Shown here piece after piece: positions 29,801-38,250 of a stretch of 64,000 nucleotides of DNA (the first letter of the stretch is position 1; the number at the start of each line of letters is the position of its first letter). Source of the DNA: Paracoccus contaminans (GTDB lineage Bacteria > Pseudomonadota > Alphaproteobacteria > Rhodobacterales > Rhodobacteraceae); contig NZ_CP020612.1 of the NCBI RefSeq assembly GCF_002105555.1, positions 1,356,001-1,420,000 of the forward strand. Reading direction: 5' to 3'. Position numbers and translations under genes: made by a program. The notes under the pieces are model-generated. The model was given only the letters and a program-made list of their open reading frames with translations, had not been told where the DNA came from and did no database searches.

Positions 29801-29985
29801 ACCACGGTATCGGCGACGGTCTGCGCCGAGGCGCCCGGATAGGCGGCGCTGATGACGACCGAGGGCCCCGCGATGGACGGATATTGCGAGATCGGCAGCC
29901 GCAGGACCGACAGGGTGCCCAGCCCCATGATGATGATGGCGATGACCCAGGCAAAGATCGGCCGGTCGATGAAAAATCGCGCCAT
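26824..29985 (-). CDS. RND multidrug efflux transporter (AcrB/MexB type)
   Basis: A 1053-residue inner-membrane pump of the hydrophobe/amphiphile efflux RND type, matching AcrB/MexB in length. It begins MARFFIDRPIFAWVIAI and has the proton-relay Asp pair in membrane helix 4 (IGLLVDDAIVVVENVER) and the helix 10-12 region near the C-terminus. It takes drugs or other hydrophobic compounds from the periplasm and inner membrane and expels them by proton exchange. The adaptor gene ends four bases upstream. No outer-membrane channel gene is adjacent, so an OMF from elsewhere would be needed. The start at 29985 was chosen by the family N-terminus; upstream in-frame sequence is not coding. Confidence 0.94.
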   Translation of the reverse strand: MARFFIDRPIFAWVIAIIIMGLGTLSVLRLPISQYPSIAGPSVVISAAYPGASAQTVADTVVQVIERQMTGLDGLRYINSSTTSAGSGQITLSFALGTDPDIAQVQVQNKLAQAEAGLPEAVTRQGVTVEKSATGFLMVIGLVSTDGTRSAVDLADYLNSYMVEPLSRTQGVGNIRVFGSEYSMRIWLDPTRLKYYSITPAQVIAAVSAQNAQISAGSFGAMPAPAGQQLNATITAQSLLKTPEDFERIVLRSDTDGGLVLLRDVARAELGAENYEIASFFNGKPASGMAIQLASGANALDTAKLVKARVAELAKFMPAGMEYVIPYDTTPFVLLSIEAVIHTLVEAIVLVVLVMLLFLHNFRATLIPTLAVPVVLLGTFGIMALLGFSINTLTMLAMVLAIGLLVDDAIVVVENVERIMRDEHLGPVEATRRSMDEISGALIGIALVVSAVFVPMAFFGGSTGEMYKQFAVTIVSAMLLSVFVALTFTPALCATILKPHARPGTRRQGVLSRLGTGFGNWFERNFGRLTNGYSRIVRFATGHPVIMFVLYAAIVGAMVLMFQRTPTAFLPEEDQGAIMTIVQGPSGTTAEQTEAVLSKVSGYYTAAEADNVDSVFSVRGFSFAGQGQNMGMMFVRLKDWEERATPERSAAAIAGRAFGPLMGGIREAMVIPIVPPAVLELGNSSGFSAYLTAGAGQTHEELLAARNMLLGLAGKSPVLAAVRPSGVEDASQFELNIDWAKAGAVGVTAADVGSFLASIWSGSYVNDFLYQGRIKRVYVQGEPWARTTPRDLSLWRVQNANGDFVDFSSFATQDWVYGPQQVQRYNAQPAMAIDGSAADGYSTGDALAEMERLATQLPPGFSLQWTGLSLEEKEAGSGAMMLYVLALATVFLCLAALYESWSIPIAVLLAMPVGIFGALLGAWAGGQANGVYFQVGLLTVVGLTGKNGIMIVEFAREYMEKAGESAIEAVRHAARMRLRPILMTSLAFGLGVLPLMLSTGAGAGARAAIGYATFFGTFTGTLLTLIFVPVFFVVVTRIFAGRGKKPDAAAPVA

Positions 29986-29989
29986 CGGC

Positions 29990-31468
29990 TCAGTTCCCCT
30001 GCGCCGGGGCTGCGCCCGCGCCGGCGCCCTCGGACGGGGCCGCAGTCGATCCCGAGGATGCGCCCGCGCCCGCCGCCGGCGATCCTGCCGATCCGGCGGG
30101 CTGGGCCATGCTTTGCGGTTGCGGCGCGCCGGCTGCATCCACCCCGCCCTCGGACGTCTGCCCTGCCGAGCCGCCCGCCGCCCCCGCCCCCGGGGCCGAG
30201 GCGCCCATGGGCGCGCCGTCCGGCGCCGTGCCGCCTGCCGCTGCGCCCGCACCGTCCGCGGGTGCCGGGGCGCCTGCGGCCGTGCCGCTCGTATGTTCGC
30301 CGCCCGCCGTGCTGGCGCCCTCGGGCGCAGCCTGCCCTGCGGCGGCACCCTCCGCGCCCGCCTCGGGCGCGGCGATATCGACCGGCGCGCCCGGTCCGGC
30401 CTTCTGGAAGCCGGAGGTGACGATCAGATCGCCCGGCTTGAGGCCCTCGGTCACGACCCAGTTGTTTCCATCCGCCGTCAGCACCTTCAGCGGCCGCTCG
30501 GCGATCACGCCGTTCTCGACCACCCAGACCTTTGCCGTGCCCTGCTGATCGCGCATCACCGCCATCTGCGGCACCATGTAGACGCCCTTTTCCTCTTGCT
30601 GGGGAAGGGCGACCTCGACGTAAAGGCCGGGCAGCAGCAGGTGGTCGGGGTTGGCGAAGGACACGCGCAGGGTGATCATGCCGGTGGTCGGCTCGACCTG
30701 CGGCTCGGCCGCGCGCAGCTCGCCCTTGACAGGATAGATGTCCCCGGTCGGCAGGATCAGCGTTGCCTGTCCGGTGGCCAGAACCCCGCCGCCCTTGTGC
30801 GACTGCTGCCAGCGCAGCAGGTCGTTGGCCGATTGCGTCACGTCCACATAGATCGGGTCCAGCGAACGGATGGTCGTCAGCGCGGCTGTCTGCTGCGCCG
30901 CGACCAGTGAGCCGGCGGTCGCCTGCGAAAAGCCGATGACCCCGGCGATGGGCGCGCGGATCGTCGTCCGGTCAAGGTCGATTTCGGCCGATTGCTGCTG
31001 CGCCTTGGCAAGCTGCAGCGCCGCATCCGCCGCATCGCGGGCGGCCAGCGCGCTGTCACGGGCCGCGCCCGAGGCGTTGTTGCGGGCGAACAGTTCCTGC
31101 GCGCGCCGCGCCTCGCGCTGGGTCAGGTCGAAATTGGCCTGGGCCTGCGCCACGCTGGCCTTGGCGGCCGCCACGGCCGAGGCATAGGTTTCAGGCTCGA
31201 TCGTATAAAGCGCCTGCCCCGCCTCGACATTCGAGCCTTCCTCGAACTGCCGCTCGCGGATGATGCCCGAGACCTGCGGGCGCACCTCGGCGACGGTGGA
31301 GGCCTTGATCCGTCCGGGCAGCCGCGCGCTGAGGGTGAAATCGGTGGGCTGCGCCGCCACCACCGTCACCGAGGGCTTGGGCGCGCCTTCCTGGGCGCCC
31401 GCAGCCAGGGGGATCAGGGCGCCGATCGTCGCGGCAAGGGCAAGGCGAAAGGTGGTGCGAAGGGACAT
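29990..31468 (-). CDS. RND efflux periplasmic adaptor (AcrA/MexA type) with long Ala/Gly/Pro tail
   Basis: A 492-residue membrane fusion protein with a signal peptide (cleavage near AGA-QE, about residue 25). Lipoyl half-domains flank an alpha hairpin (about residues 95-165: ASVAQAQANFDLTQREARRA), then beta-barrel and membrane-proximal domains up to about residue 360. Typical AcrA/MexA proteins have about 380-400 residues. Here residues from about 367 to 492 are a low-complexity tail of Ala, Gly, Pro and Ser. No lipobox Cys is seen, so it is probably not a lipoprotein. It is the first gene of the pump operon. Confidence 0.9.
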   Translation of the reverse strand: MSLRTTFRLALAATIGALIPLAAGAQEGAPKPSVTVVAAQPTDFTLSARLPGRIKASTVAEVRPQVSGIIRERQFEEGSNVEAGQALYTIEPETYASAVAAAKASVAQAQANFDLTQREARRAQELFARNNASGAARDSALAARDAADAALQLAKAQQQSAEIDLDRTTIRAPIAGVIGFSQATAGSLVAAQQTAALTTIRSLDPIYVDVTQSANDLLRWQQSHKGGGVLATGQATLILPTGDIYPVKGELRAAEPQVEPTTGMITLRVSFANPDHLLLPGLYVEVALPQQEEKGVYMVPQMAVMRDQQGTAKVWVVENGVIAERPLKVLTADGNNWVVTEGLKPGDLIVTSGFQKAGPGAPVDIAAPEAGAEGAAAGQAAPEGASTAGGEHTSGTAAGAPAPADGAGAAAGGTAPDGAPMGASAPGAGAAGGSAGQTSEGGVDAAGAPQPQSMAQPAGSAGSPAAGAGASSGSTAAPSEGAGAGAAPAQGN

Positions 31469-31788
31469 GGCGCGCTTTCGAACAACGGACAGGGCTTGCA
31501 CATATTTCATGCGCAGCGGCGGGCAAGGGCAATGCCCGCCGGCAGGGCTTGGGTGCTTCTGCCCGGTCAGGGGGCAGCCGTGCGCGACAACCTGCACGCG
31601 AATCGGGGCAGGGGCCGGCTTTCGGGCTGCTTGCCCTGCCGCATTGTCCGCCAGCCTCGGATGGGGCCGATCTAGCAACCTTCGCAAAGGAGTGTAAAGG
31701 ACACATCAGCCTTGCGCCCGGCGCCCGCCCATGTGCCCGCGGGTCAGCCCCGTTGCGCCCGCCGGCGGCTGGGTTTATCCCGCCCGGC
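31469..31788. other. Divergent intergenic region, RND adaptor and metN
   Basis: These 320 bases must hold the promoters of the efflux operon (left) and metNIQ (right). No repressor gene and no recognisable SAM riboswitch is seen. Open frames in it are short and unlike known proteins. Confidence 0.5.
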
Positions 31789-32832
31789 ATGAGCGTCGCC
31801 GTTCCCATCCGTTTCGATACCGTCAGCAAGGTCTGGCCGCAGCGGGACGGGCAGGGGGTCCGGGCGCTGGACGGGGTGACGCTTGACGTGCCAGCCGGCG
31901 CGATCACCGGCATCATCGGCCGGTCCGGGGCGGGCAAGTCCACGCTGCTGCGCATGGCCAACGGGCTTGAGCGGCCCACCGCCGGCACTGTCCGGGTGGG
32001 CGAGGCGGATGTCGGCCGCGCCAGCGGCGCCGCCCTGCGCGCGATCCGCCGCGATGTCGGAATGATCTTCCAGCATTTCAACCTGCTGGCCAACCGCACG
32101 GTGGCCGGCAACATCGCGCTGCCGCTGGAAATCGCGGGCCGGCGCGACGCGGCCGGGCGGGTGGGGGAGCTGGCGCGGCTGGTCGGGCTGGACGGTCTGC
32201 TGGACCGCTATCCGGCCGAGCTGTCAGGCGGGCAGAAACAGCGCGTCGGCATCGCCCGCGCGCTGGCCACCGGCCCGCGGGTGCTGCTGTCGGACGAGGC
32301 GACATCAGCCCTTGATCCCGAAACCACCCGATCGGTCCTGGCGCTGCTGTCGGACATCAATGCCCAGCTTGGCCTGACCATCCTGCTGATCACTCATGAA
32401 ATGGCGGTCGTGCGGCAGATCTGTTCCCATGTCGCGGTGATCGAGGCCGGGCGCATCGTCGAGGCGGGCGAAACCTACCGCGTCTTTTCCGCCCCTGCCC
32501 ATGCGGTGACGCGGTCCTTCCTGACCGGGATCACCACCATCGCCCTGCCGCGCTTCGTGGCCGAGCGGATGACCGAGACGCGCCCGCAGGGGCCTTCGCA
32601 GGCGGTGATGCAGGTCACCTTCGTCGGCCAGCACGCGACCGACCCGATGCTGTCGCGGCTGACCCGCGATCTGGGGCTGGACGTGAACATCCTTGCCGGC
32701 GCGATCGAGGAAATCGGGCCGCGCCCCTTCGGCAACCTGCTGGTGGCGCTGGATGCCGGCCAGGCGGGCCAGGCCGCGGCCGAACTGGAAAGGCACGGGA
32801 TGCTGACGCGGGTGCTGGGCTATGTCGCCTGA
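31789..32832 (+). CDS. metN: Methionine ABC transporter ATP-binding protein
   Basis: A 347-residue ATPase, the expected size of MetN. It has Walker A (GRSGAGKST), Q-loop (FQHFNLLANRTV), the LSGGQKQR signature, Walker B (VLLSDEATSALD) and the H-loop (LLITHEMAVV). The C-terminal ~90 residues form the NIL regulatory domain (VMQVTFVGQHATDPMLSRL), which binds methionine and inhibits transport. The ATG at 31789 fits the family; an upstream ATG at 31549 gives a poor N-terminus. It overlaps metI by 11 bases. Confidence 0.93.
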   Translation: MSVAVPIRFDTVSKVWPQRDGQGVRALDGVTLDVPAGAITGIIGRSGAGKSTLLRMANGLERPTAGTVRVGEADVGRASGAALRAIRRDVGMIFQHFNLLANRTVAGNIALPLEIAGRRDAAGRVGELARLVGLDGLLDRYPAELSGGQKQRVGIARALATGPRVLLSDEATSALDPETTRSVLALLSDINAQLGLTILLITHEMAVVRQICSHVAVIEAGRIVEAGETYRVFSAPAHAVTRSFLTGITTIALPRFVAERMTETRPQGPSQAVMQVTFVGQHATDPMLSRLTRDLGLDVNILAGAIEEIGPRPFGNLLVALDAGQAGQAAAELERHGMLTRVLGYVA

Positions 32833-33493
32833 ACTGATCGCGCTGATCGCGCAGGCCACCGGGCAGACGCTCTACATGGTCGCCGCCGCGGCCCTGCTGG
32901 GCACGCTGATCGGTCTGCCGCTGGGGGTGTTCCTTGCCACCTCGCGGCGGGGCGAGCTGCTGGCCGCGCCGGCGCTGAACGCGGGGCTGGGGCTGGTGGT
33001 GAACGCCGCGCGATCAGTCCCGTTCATCATCCTTGTGGTGGCGATCATCCCCTTTACCCGCGCGCTGGTCGGCACCTCGATCGGCACCACCGCGGCCATC
33101 GTGCCGCTGACCATCGCCGCCGCGCCCTTCATCGCGCGGCTGGTCGAAACCTCGATCCGCGAGCTGGACGCCGGGCTGATCGAGGCCGCCCGCGCCATGG
33201 GCGCGACCCCCTGGCAGATCGTGCGCAAGGTGCTGCTGCCCGAGGCGCTGCCCGGCATCGTGCTGGGCCTGACGCTGGCGGCGGTCAGCCTGATCGGCTA
33301 TTCCGCCATGGTCGGCGCCGTGGGCGGCGAGGGCCTGGGCGATCTGGGCATCCGCTATGGCTATCAGCGCTTCATGCCAGCCGTGATGCTGGCGGTCGTC
33401 GTGGTGCTGATCGTGCTGGTGCAGCTGGTCCAGACGATCGGCGAGGCGATCGCCGCCCGGCTGGACAAGCGCGCCCCCCGCCGCCGCCGTTGA
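32822..33493 (+). CDS. metI: Methionine ABC transporter permease
   Basis: A 223-residue inner-membrane permease with about five hydrophobic segments and the BPD-type coupling motif (EAARAMGATPWQIVRKVLLP). It forms the MetNI channel for methionine. It overlaps metN and precedes metQ by 26 bases, completing a standard metNIQ operon. Confidence 0.93.
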   Translation: MSPELIALIAQATGQTLYMVAAAALLGTLIGLPLGVFLATSRRGELLAAPALNAGLGLVVNAARSVPFIILVVAIIPFTRALVGTSIGTTAAIVPLTIAAAPFIARLVETSIRELDAGLIEAARAMGATPWQIVRKVLLPEALPGIVLGLTLAAVSLIGYSAMVGAVGGEGLGDLGIRYGYQRFMPAVMLAVVVVLIVLVQLVQTIGEAIAARLDKRAPRRRR

Positions 33494-33519
33494 CCATCCC
33501 CGCAGCAAAGGAACGCATC

Positions 33520-34299
33520 ATGCGCCGCATTCTCACCCTGTCCCTGTCCGCGCTGGCCCTGTCGGCCGCGATGGCCGCCGCCGAGGACATCACCGTCGGC
33601 GTCACCCCCGGCGAGCATGCCGAGATCATGGAAGAGGTCGCCAAGTTGGCCGCCCCCAAGGGGCTGAACATCAAGGTGGTCGAGTTTTCCGACTATGTCG
33701 TGCCCAACCAGGCGCTGGCGGACGGCGATCTGAACGCCAACAGCTTTCAGCATGTCCCCTATCTGGAAAACCAGATCAAGGACCGCGGCTTCAAGCTGGC
33801 GGCGGTCGGCAAGACGATCACCACGCCGATGGGCGTCTATTCGGCCAGCCTGAAATCGCTGGACGCCCTGCCCGAGGGCGGCAAGGTCGCGATCCCGAAC
33901 GATCCGACCAATGGCGGGCGGGCGCTGCTGCTGTTGCAGGACAAGGGCATCATCAAGCTGAAGGAGGGCACGGGGCTGACGCCCTCGCCGCTGGATCTGG
34001 CGGAAAACCCCCGGAAGCTGAAGTTCCTGGAGCTGGACGCGGCCCAGCTGCCCCGCGCGCTCAAGGATGCGGACGCGGCAGTCATCAACACCAATTTCGC
34101 CCTGGCCGCCGGGATGAAGCCCAAGACCGATGCCATCGCGATGGAAAAGGCCGACAGCCCCTATGCCAACGTGATCGTCGTCAGGCAGGGTGACGAGGAC
34201 AAGCCCTGGGTCAGGGAACTGGTGGACATCTACCATTCGGCCGAGGTCAAGACCTTCATCGACAGCAAGTATGACGGTGCGGTGATCACCGCCTGGTAA
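33520..34299 (+). CDS. metQ: Methionine-binding protein MetQ
   Basis: A 259-residue periplasmic binding protein of the MetQ/NlpA family: signal peptide (SLSALALSAAMAAA, cleavage near AAA-ED), then the family core (ITVGVTPGEHAEIMEEV, NSFQHVPYLENQ, IPNDPTNGGRALLLLQ). The signal region has no lipobox Cys, so it appears to be a free periplasmic protein rather than the lipoprotein found in E. coli. The ATG at 33520 follows an AAAGGA site; an earlier TTG is not favoured. Confidence 0.92.
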   Translation: MRRILTLSLSALALSAAMAAAEDITVGVTPGEHAEIMEEVAKLAAPKGLNIKVVEFSDYVVPNQALADGDLNANSFQHVPYLENQIKDRGFKLAAVGKTITTPMGVYSASLKSLDALPEGGKVAIPNDPTNGGRALLLLQDKGIIKLKEGTGLTPSPLDLAENPRKLKFLELDAAQLPRALKDADAAVINTNFALAAGMKPKTDAIAMEKADSPYANVIVVRQGDEDKPWVRELVDIYHSAEVKTFIDSKYDGAVITAW

Positions 34300-34629
34300 G
34301 CCGAAGGGGCCTGCACGGCCCCGCCCCTGTGCCGCGGCCGCCTCAGCCGCCGCGGCATCGTTCCGGCTTGGGCGGTGCCGGCGCTGCGAGGCAGGGCAAA
34401 TCGGGGGCAGAAAGCCCGCCGCGCCCGTGCAGGGCCGTGGCGCGCAGGCAGGCGCGGCCGGGCGCGCGCCCTTGTCCTTGCATCCAGGGCCGCGGCGTTT
34501 GCCCTTTGACCGGGCGGGCATGGGCGCGCCCTGCGCGCGGCAAGGCGGGCCGGCGGTTCATGATCGGCGGCGCCGTGAACCCTGCGGGGCGGCGCGCCTT
34601 TGCCCGCGCGCGGCAGGCGCCGGCGCAGG
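34300..34629. other. Convergent intergenic region, metQ and emrB
   Basis: A 330-base, very GC-rich stretch between the convergent ends of metQ and the emrB-type gene. Apart from the hairpin after metQ, nothing recognisable is seen. Open frames are compositional. Confidence 0.5.
34306..34322 (+). terminator. Hairpin after metQ, possible terminator
   Basis: GGGGCC and GGCCCC pair around a TGCAC loop, six bases after the metQ stop codon. No T-run follows, so termination by this hairpin alone is uncertain. Confidence 0.45.
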
Positions 34630-36108
34630 CTAGCGCCGCGCCCGGGGGCGGCGCAGCAGGAAGATCAGCGGAACCACCGCGAGGCACATCCACATCATCA
34701 CCACGAAATCGTCGTTATAGGCGATCATCATGGCCTGCCGGGTCACGAGGCTGTCGATCACGCCCGCCGCCTGCGCCGTGGTCAGCCCGCCCAGCCCATC
34801 GGCCATGCGCTGCAGGTCGGGGTTGACGGCCGTCAGGGGGCTGACAAGCTCGACATGGTTCACGGCCGTGTTGCGGGTCAGCAGATAGCCGAGGATCGAG
34901 ATCCCGATGGACGATCCGATGTTGCGCATCAGGCTGAACAGCGCCGTCCCGTCGGCGCGCAGCGTCGGCTCCATCGTGGCGAAGGCGATCGAGGACAGCG
35001 GCACGAAGACGAGGCCCATCCCCATCCCCTGGATCACGCCGGTGCGGATCACCGGCTCGGCCCCCATCAGGGGTGAAAAGCCGCTCATCATGTGCATCGA
35101 CCAGCCGGTCAGCAGCAGCCCCGCCGCGATCAGCGCGCGCGCATCGACAAAGCGCAGCAGCCGTCCGACCAGCAGCATGACGAGCATCGTGCCCATGCCG
35201 CGCGGCGCCATGATCATCCCGACCGTCAGCACCGGAAAGCCGTAGATGCGCGACAGCAGCGGCGGCAGCAGCGCCATCGAGGCCATCAGCACCATCCCGA
35301 CCACGAAGATCATCACCAGCCCCAGGGAAAAGTTGCGGTCGGCGAAAAGGCGCGGGTCGATGAAGGGCCGCTCGGCCGTCAGGAAATGCGTGGAGGCCAC
35401 CCACAGCCCCGTCAGCGCCAGCCCCAGTTCCACCCAGACCTCGGTGGAGCTGAACCAGTCCAGCTCGGCCCCCCTGTCCAGCATCATCTGCAGCGCCCCG
35501 ATGCCCAGCGCGAGGAAGGCAAAGCCGAACAGGTCGAAATGGCGCGGCCTGGGCGCGCGTTCGGGCAGATAGGCGGCCGACCCCAGCAGCGCGATGATGC
35601 CCACCGGCAGGTTGATGAAGAACACCCAGCGCCAGTCGAAGTTTTCCGTCAGCCAGCCGCCCAGCGTCGGGCCGATGATCGGGCCGACCATGATCCCCGC
35701 GCCCCACATCGCCATGGCCTGGCCCTGCCGCTCGGGCGGGTTGATGTCCAGCATGAAGGTTTGCGACAGCGGCACGATGGCGGCGCCGAACAGCCCCTGC
35801 ATCAGGCGGAAGGCGACCATCGCGCCCAGGTTCCACGACAGCCCGCACAGCACCGAGGCCAGCACGAAGCCGATGATCGAGACGAGAAACAGCCGCTTGC
35901 GCCCGATCTGGTCGGCGACCCAGCCGGTCAGGGGCGTCGCGATGGCGGCGGCGACGATATAGGATGTCAGCACCCAGTTGATCGTGTCGGGCGAGGCGCC
36001 CAGGTCGGTCTGCATCGAGGGCAGCGCGACATTGGCGATGGTGGTGTCCAGCACCTGCATCACCGTCGCCAGCATCACCGATATGGTGATCAGCCCGCGC
36101 CGCGGCAC
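34630..36108 (-). CDS. emrB: EmrB-type MFS drug exporter (DHA2 family)
   Basis: A 492-residue MFS transporter of the 14-helix DHA2 group. Family marks include VMQVLDTTIANVALP in helix 1, the loop motif ADQIGRKRLFL and the motif C region (GAGIMVGPIIGPTLGGWL). With EmrA it exports hydrophobic compounds across both membranes. The GTG at 36108 is the only standard start near the conserved N-terminus. The frame stays open for a further 130 bases back to the emrA stop codon, with a Pro/Ala-rich sequence but no ATG, GTG or TTG, so the true start may be non-standard (see findings). Confidence 0.9.
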   Translation of the reverse strand: MPRRGLITISVMLATVMQVLDTTIANVALPSMQTDLGASPDTINWVLTSYIVAAAIATPLTGWVADQIGRKRLFLVSIIGFVLASVLCGLSWNLGAMVAFRLMQGLFGAAIVPLSQTFMLDINPPERQGQAMAMWGAGIMVGPIIGPTLGGWLTENFDWRWVFFINLPVGIIALLGSAAYLPERAPRPRHFDLFGFAFLALGIGALQMMLDRGAELDWFSSTEVWVELGLALTGLWVASTHFLTAERPFIDPRLFADRNFSLGLVMIFVVGMVLMASMALLPPLLSRIYGFPVLTVGMIMAPRGMGTMLVMLLVGRLLRFVDARALIAAGLLLTGWSMHMMSGFSPLMGAEPVIRTGVIQGMGMGLVFVPLSSIAFATMEPTLRADGTALFSLMRNIGSSIGISILGYLLTRNTAVNHVELVSPLTAVNPDLQRMADGLGGLTTAQAAGVIDSLVTRQAMMIAYNDDFVVMMWMCLAVVPLIFLLRRPRARR

Positions 36109-36238
36109 CGGCCCCGCCGGAGGCGCCGCCTGTGCCGCGGCCGCGCCGGCGGCAAGGCCCTTGGCGGGCGGCGGGACGGAGGGCGGGGCGGGCCGGGGGC
36201 CGGTCGGTGCGCAGGGGCCTCGGCGGGCGGGCTGCTGC

Positions 36239-37393
36239 TCAATGCACCGCGTCCTGCCCGGCCAGCGCGCCCAGCCGGCCTTCCAGGGCTTGCAGGCGCG
36301 TCTGACGGCGCGTGTCCACCGTGACCGTCGCGCTCAGCCCCGATCGCAGGTCGGCGATGTCCTGTCCGTCCGACAGCAGCAGCCGCACCGGCACACGCTG
36401 GGTGACCTTGACCCAGTTGCCCGTCGCATTCTGCGCCGGCAGCAACGAGAATTCGGCCCCCGTGCCGGGGGCGATCGTGTCGACGCGGGCGGTGTATTCG
36501 CGCCCCGGAAAGGCATCGAACGCAACCGTGGCGGGCTGGCCGGGGGCGATGCTGGCCAGCTGGGTTTCCTTGAAGTTCGCCTCGATCCAGCTCTGGCCTG
36601 TCACCATCAGCGAAAAGACCGGGGTGCCGGCGGCCACGAACTGGCCGGGCCGGAACGAGGATGCCTGCGTGACGATGCCGTCGGCGGGGGCGCGCATCCC
36701 GGTGCGGGCCAGCCTGAGGGCCGCATCGTCGCGCGCGGCCTGGGCCTGGCGCACGAGCGGATGGTCGTCCACCGCCCCCTCGGGCTGCCCGCCCAGCGCC
36801 GCGGCGGCGTTCTGAACCTCGGCCTCGGCCGCCGTGACGGATTGGCGCGCGGTTTGCAGGGCGTGGTTCGTCTCGTCGCGCGCCGACTGGGTTCCGACCC
36901 CGCGGCGGGTCAGCTGGTCCTGCCGCTGCGCCTCGCTTTCCCGGTAGGCGAGATCCTCGCGCGCGGTGTCCAGCTTGCTTGACGCCAGCCGCCAGGCGGC
37001 CCGCAGACCCGTGACCTGCAGCCGGGCCGAAGCGACCGCAGCATCGGCCTGCGCCAGCGCGATCGCCAGCGGCTCACGGTCAACGACGAACATCACATCG
37101 CCCTTGGCGACGCGCCCGCCCTCGTGCACGCGGCTTTCGGTGACGCGGCCCCCCACATCGGGCGCGACCAGCAGCCGCGCCTGATGCAGGCTGGCGTTGT
37201 CGGTTTCCTCGTAACGCCCGCCGTTCAGCACATACCAGCCGGCCGCCGCGGCAAGCGCCACGGGCAGCGCCAGCATCAGGGCGCGCCGCCGGCCCGCGCG
37301 GCGCGGCGCGGGCGCTGCGGTGACTGCAGCGCTCGCTGCATGGCCCGATGGTTTCGCCGCCTCGGTGGCGGGCATCGGCAGATCGTCACTCAT
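36239..37393 (-). CDS. emrA: EmrA-type HlyD family adaptor
   Basis: A 384-residue membrane fusion protein: cytoplasmic N-terminus, one membrane helix (ALMLALPVALAAAAGWYVL, about residues 38-57), then HlyD/biotin-lipoyl and alpha-hairpin regions (YEETDNASLHQARLLVAPDV, AAAALGGQPEG, FSLLPAQNATGNWVKVTQRV). The last motif is characteristic of EmrA/VceA adaptors. It pairs with the MFS exporter downstream. The ATG at 37393 has an AGGA site four bases before it. Outer-membrane partner not in the window. Confidence 0.92.
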   Translation of the reverse strand: MSDDLPMPATEAAKPSGHAASAAVTAAPAPRRAGRRRALMLALPVALAAAAGWYVLNGGRYEETDNASLHQARLLVAPDVGGRVTESRVHEGGRVAKGDVMFVVDREPLAIALAQADAAVASARLQVTGLRAAWRLASSKLDTAREDLAYRESEAQRQDQLTRRGVGTQSARDETNHALQTARQSVTAAEAEVQNAAAALGGQPEGAVDDHPLVRQAQAARDDAALRLARTGMRAPADGIVTQASSFRPGQFVAAGTPVFSLMVTGQSWIEANFKETQLASIAPGQPATVAFDAFPGREYTARVDTIAPGTGAEFSLLPAQNATGNWVKVTQRVPVRLLLSDGQDIADLRSGLSATVTVDTRRQTRLQALEGRLGALAGQDAVH

Positions 37394-38082
37394 TCCTGCG
37401 GTCCTGTTCGATGAAGGCGCCGCCGGGCGAGGGCGTGCCAGGGTTGTCGTCCCGCCCCGGCATCCCGGCCGGGCCGGCCCCAGGTTTCCGGGCGCGGGAC
37501 GCGGGGCCGGATGGGGGCATGCGGCCGCGGATCGCCCCTTCGGGCCCGCACGGCCATGCGCAGGCGCCGCGCCGCGGCGGCATCGCAAGGGAATTGGCCA
37601 AGGGGCGAAAGGCAGCGGGCAATACGAACCGGGGAAAGGTCAGGCAGGCTCATGGCATAGTCAGCCATTCCCCGTCTTTCAATCACCCACTCGCCCGCCG
37701 CGACAGGACGGAGATCATTTCACAAGGTCGGATCGCCCGCAGCCGGCAGGCGCAAGGCCGTGAAGCCCCGTCCCCGCACCCCGATCTGCGCCCCGCCCGA
37801 TCGCGCCCAGCCCGTCCCATGCCGCTGGTGGCACCCCTGCGCCCGGTCCACGACGGGTCAGCCTGCGGCCCTGAAAGGACGAGGGATGAGACACAGCTTT
37901 ACGCGGGACTGGCAGGAAGGTGCGCAATATGGATAAGGCCGGCCATTGCGGTCAGGGCCAACGGCCTTGGATGACAACGCCTGTCGCCCGTTCACAGGCC
38001 CGCAGAGCAGCCGATCCGGGATCTCATTCAGGGAGGCTGTTGTTCAAGACAACACCACAGGTCGCCCGGCAAGGTATTCAGT
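37394..38082. other. Gene-free stretch upstream of emrA
   Basis: These 689 bases separate emrA from tRNA-Lys. No regulator gene is recognised; the open frames on both strands have poor composition and no ribosome sites. The emrAB promoter should lie at the left end. The right end near 37900-38080 is less GC-rich than its surroundings. Confidence 0.5.
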
Positions 38083-38158
38083 GGTGAGCCCAACAGGATT
38101 CGAACCTGTGACCCACTGATTAAAAGTCAGTTGCTCTACCAACTGAGCTATGGGCCCA
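38083..38158 (-). tRNA. tRNA-Lys (anticodon UUU)
   Basis: A 76-base tRNA on the minus strand. The acceptor stem GGGCCCA pairs with TGGGCTC (one G-T pair), followed by discriminator A and an encoded CCA. The D-loop (AGCTCAGTTGGTAGAGC), the anticodon loop CTTTTAA with anticodon TTT, and the T-arm (GGTTCGAATCC) are all standard. Confidence 0.98.
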
Positions 38159-38250
38159 ACACAGGGGGCTGATTAGGCAGCGTCCCGCCGGGGGTCAAGC
38201 GGAAAAAGCACGCTCTGGCACAAAGGCGGCCTTGCAGGTATGAAGGGGGG

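Noticed and set aside
31469..31788. SAM riboswitch before metN
   Set aside because: No SAM-II or similar core sequence could be found; the region is a plain GC-rich divergent gap.
38041..38082. tRNA-Lys as integration site for a mobile element
   Set aside because: No integrase, no direct repeat of the tRNA 3' end and housekeeping genes directly next to it.
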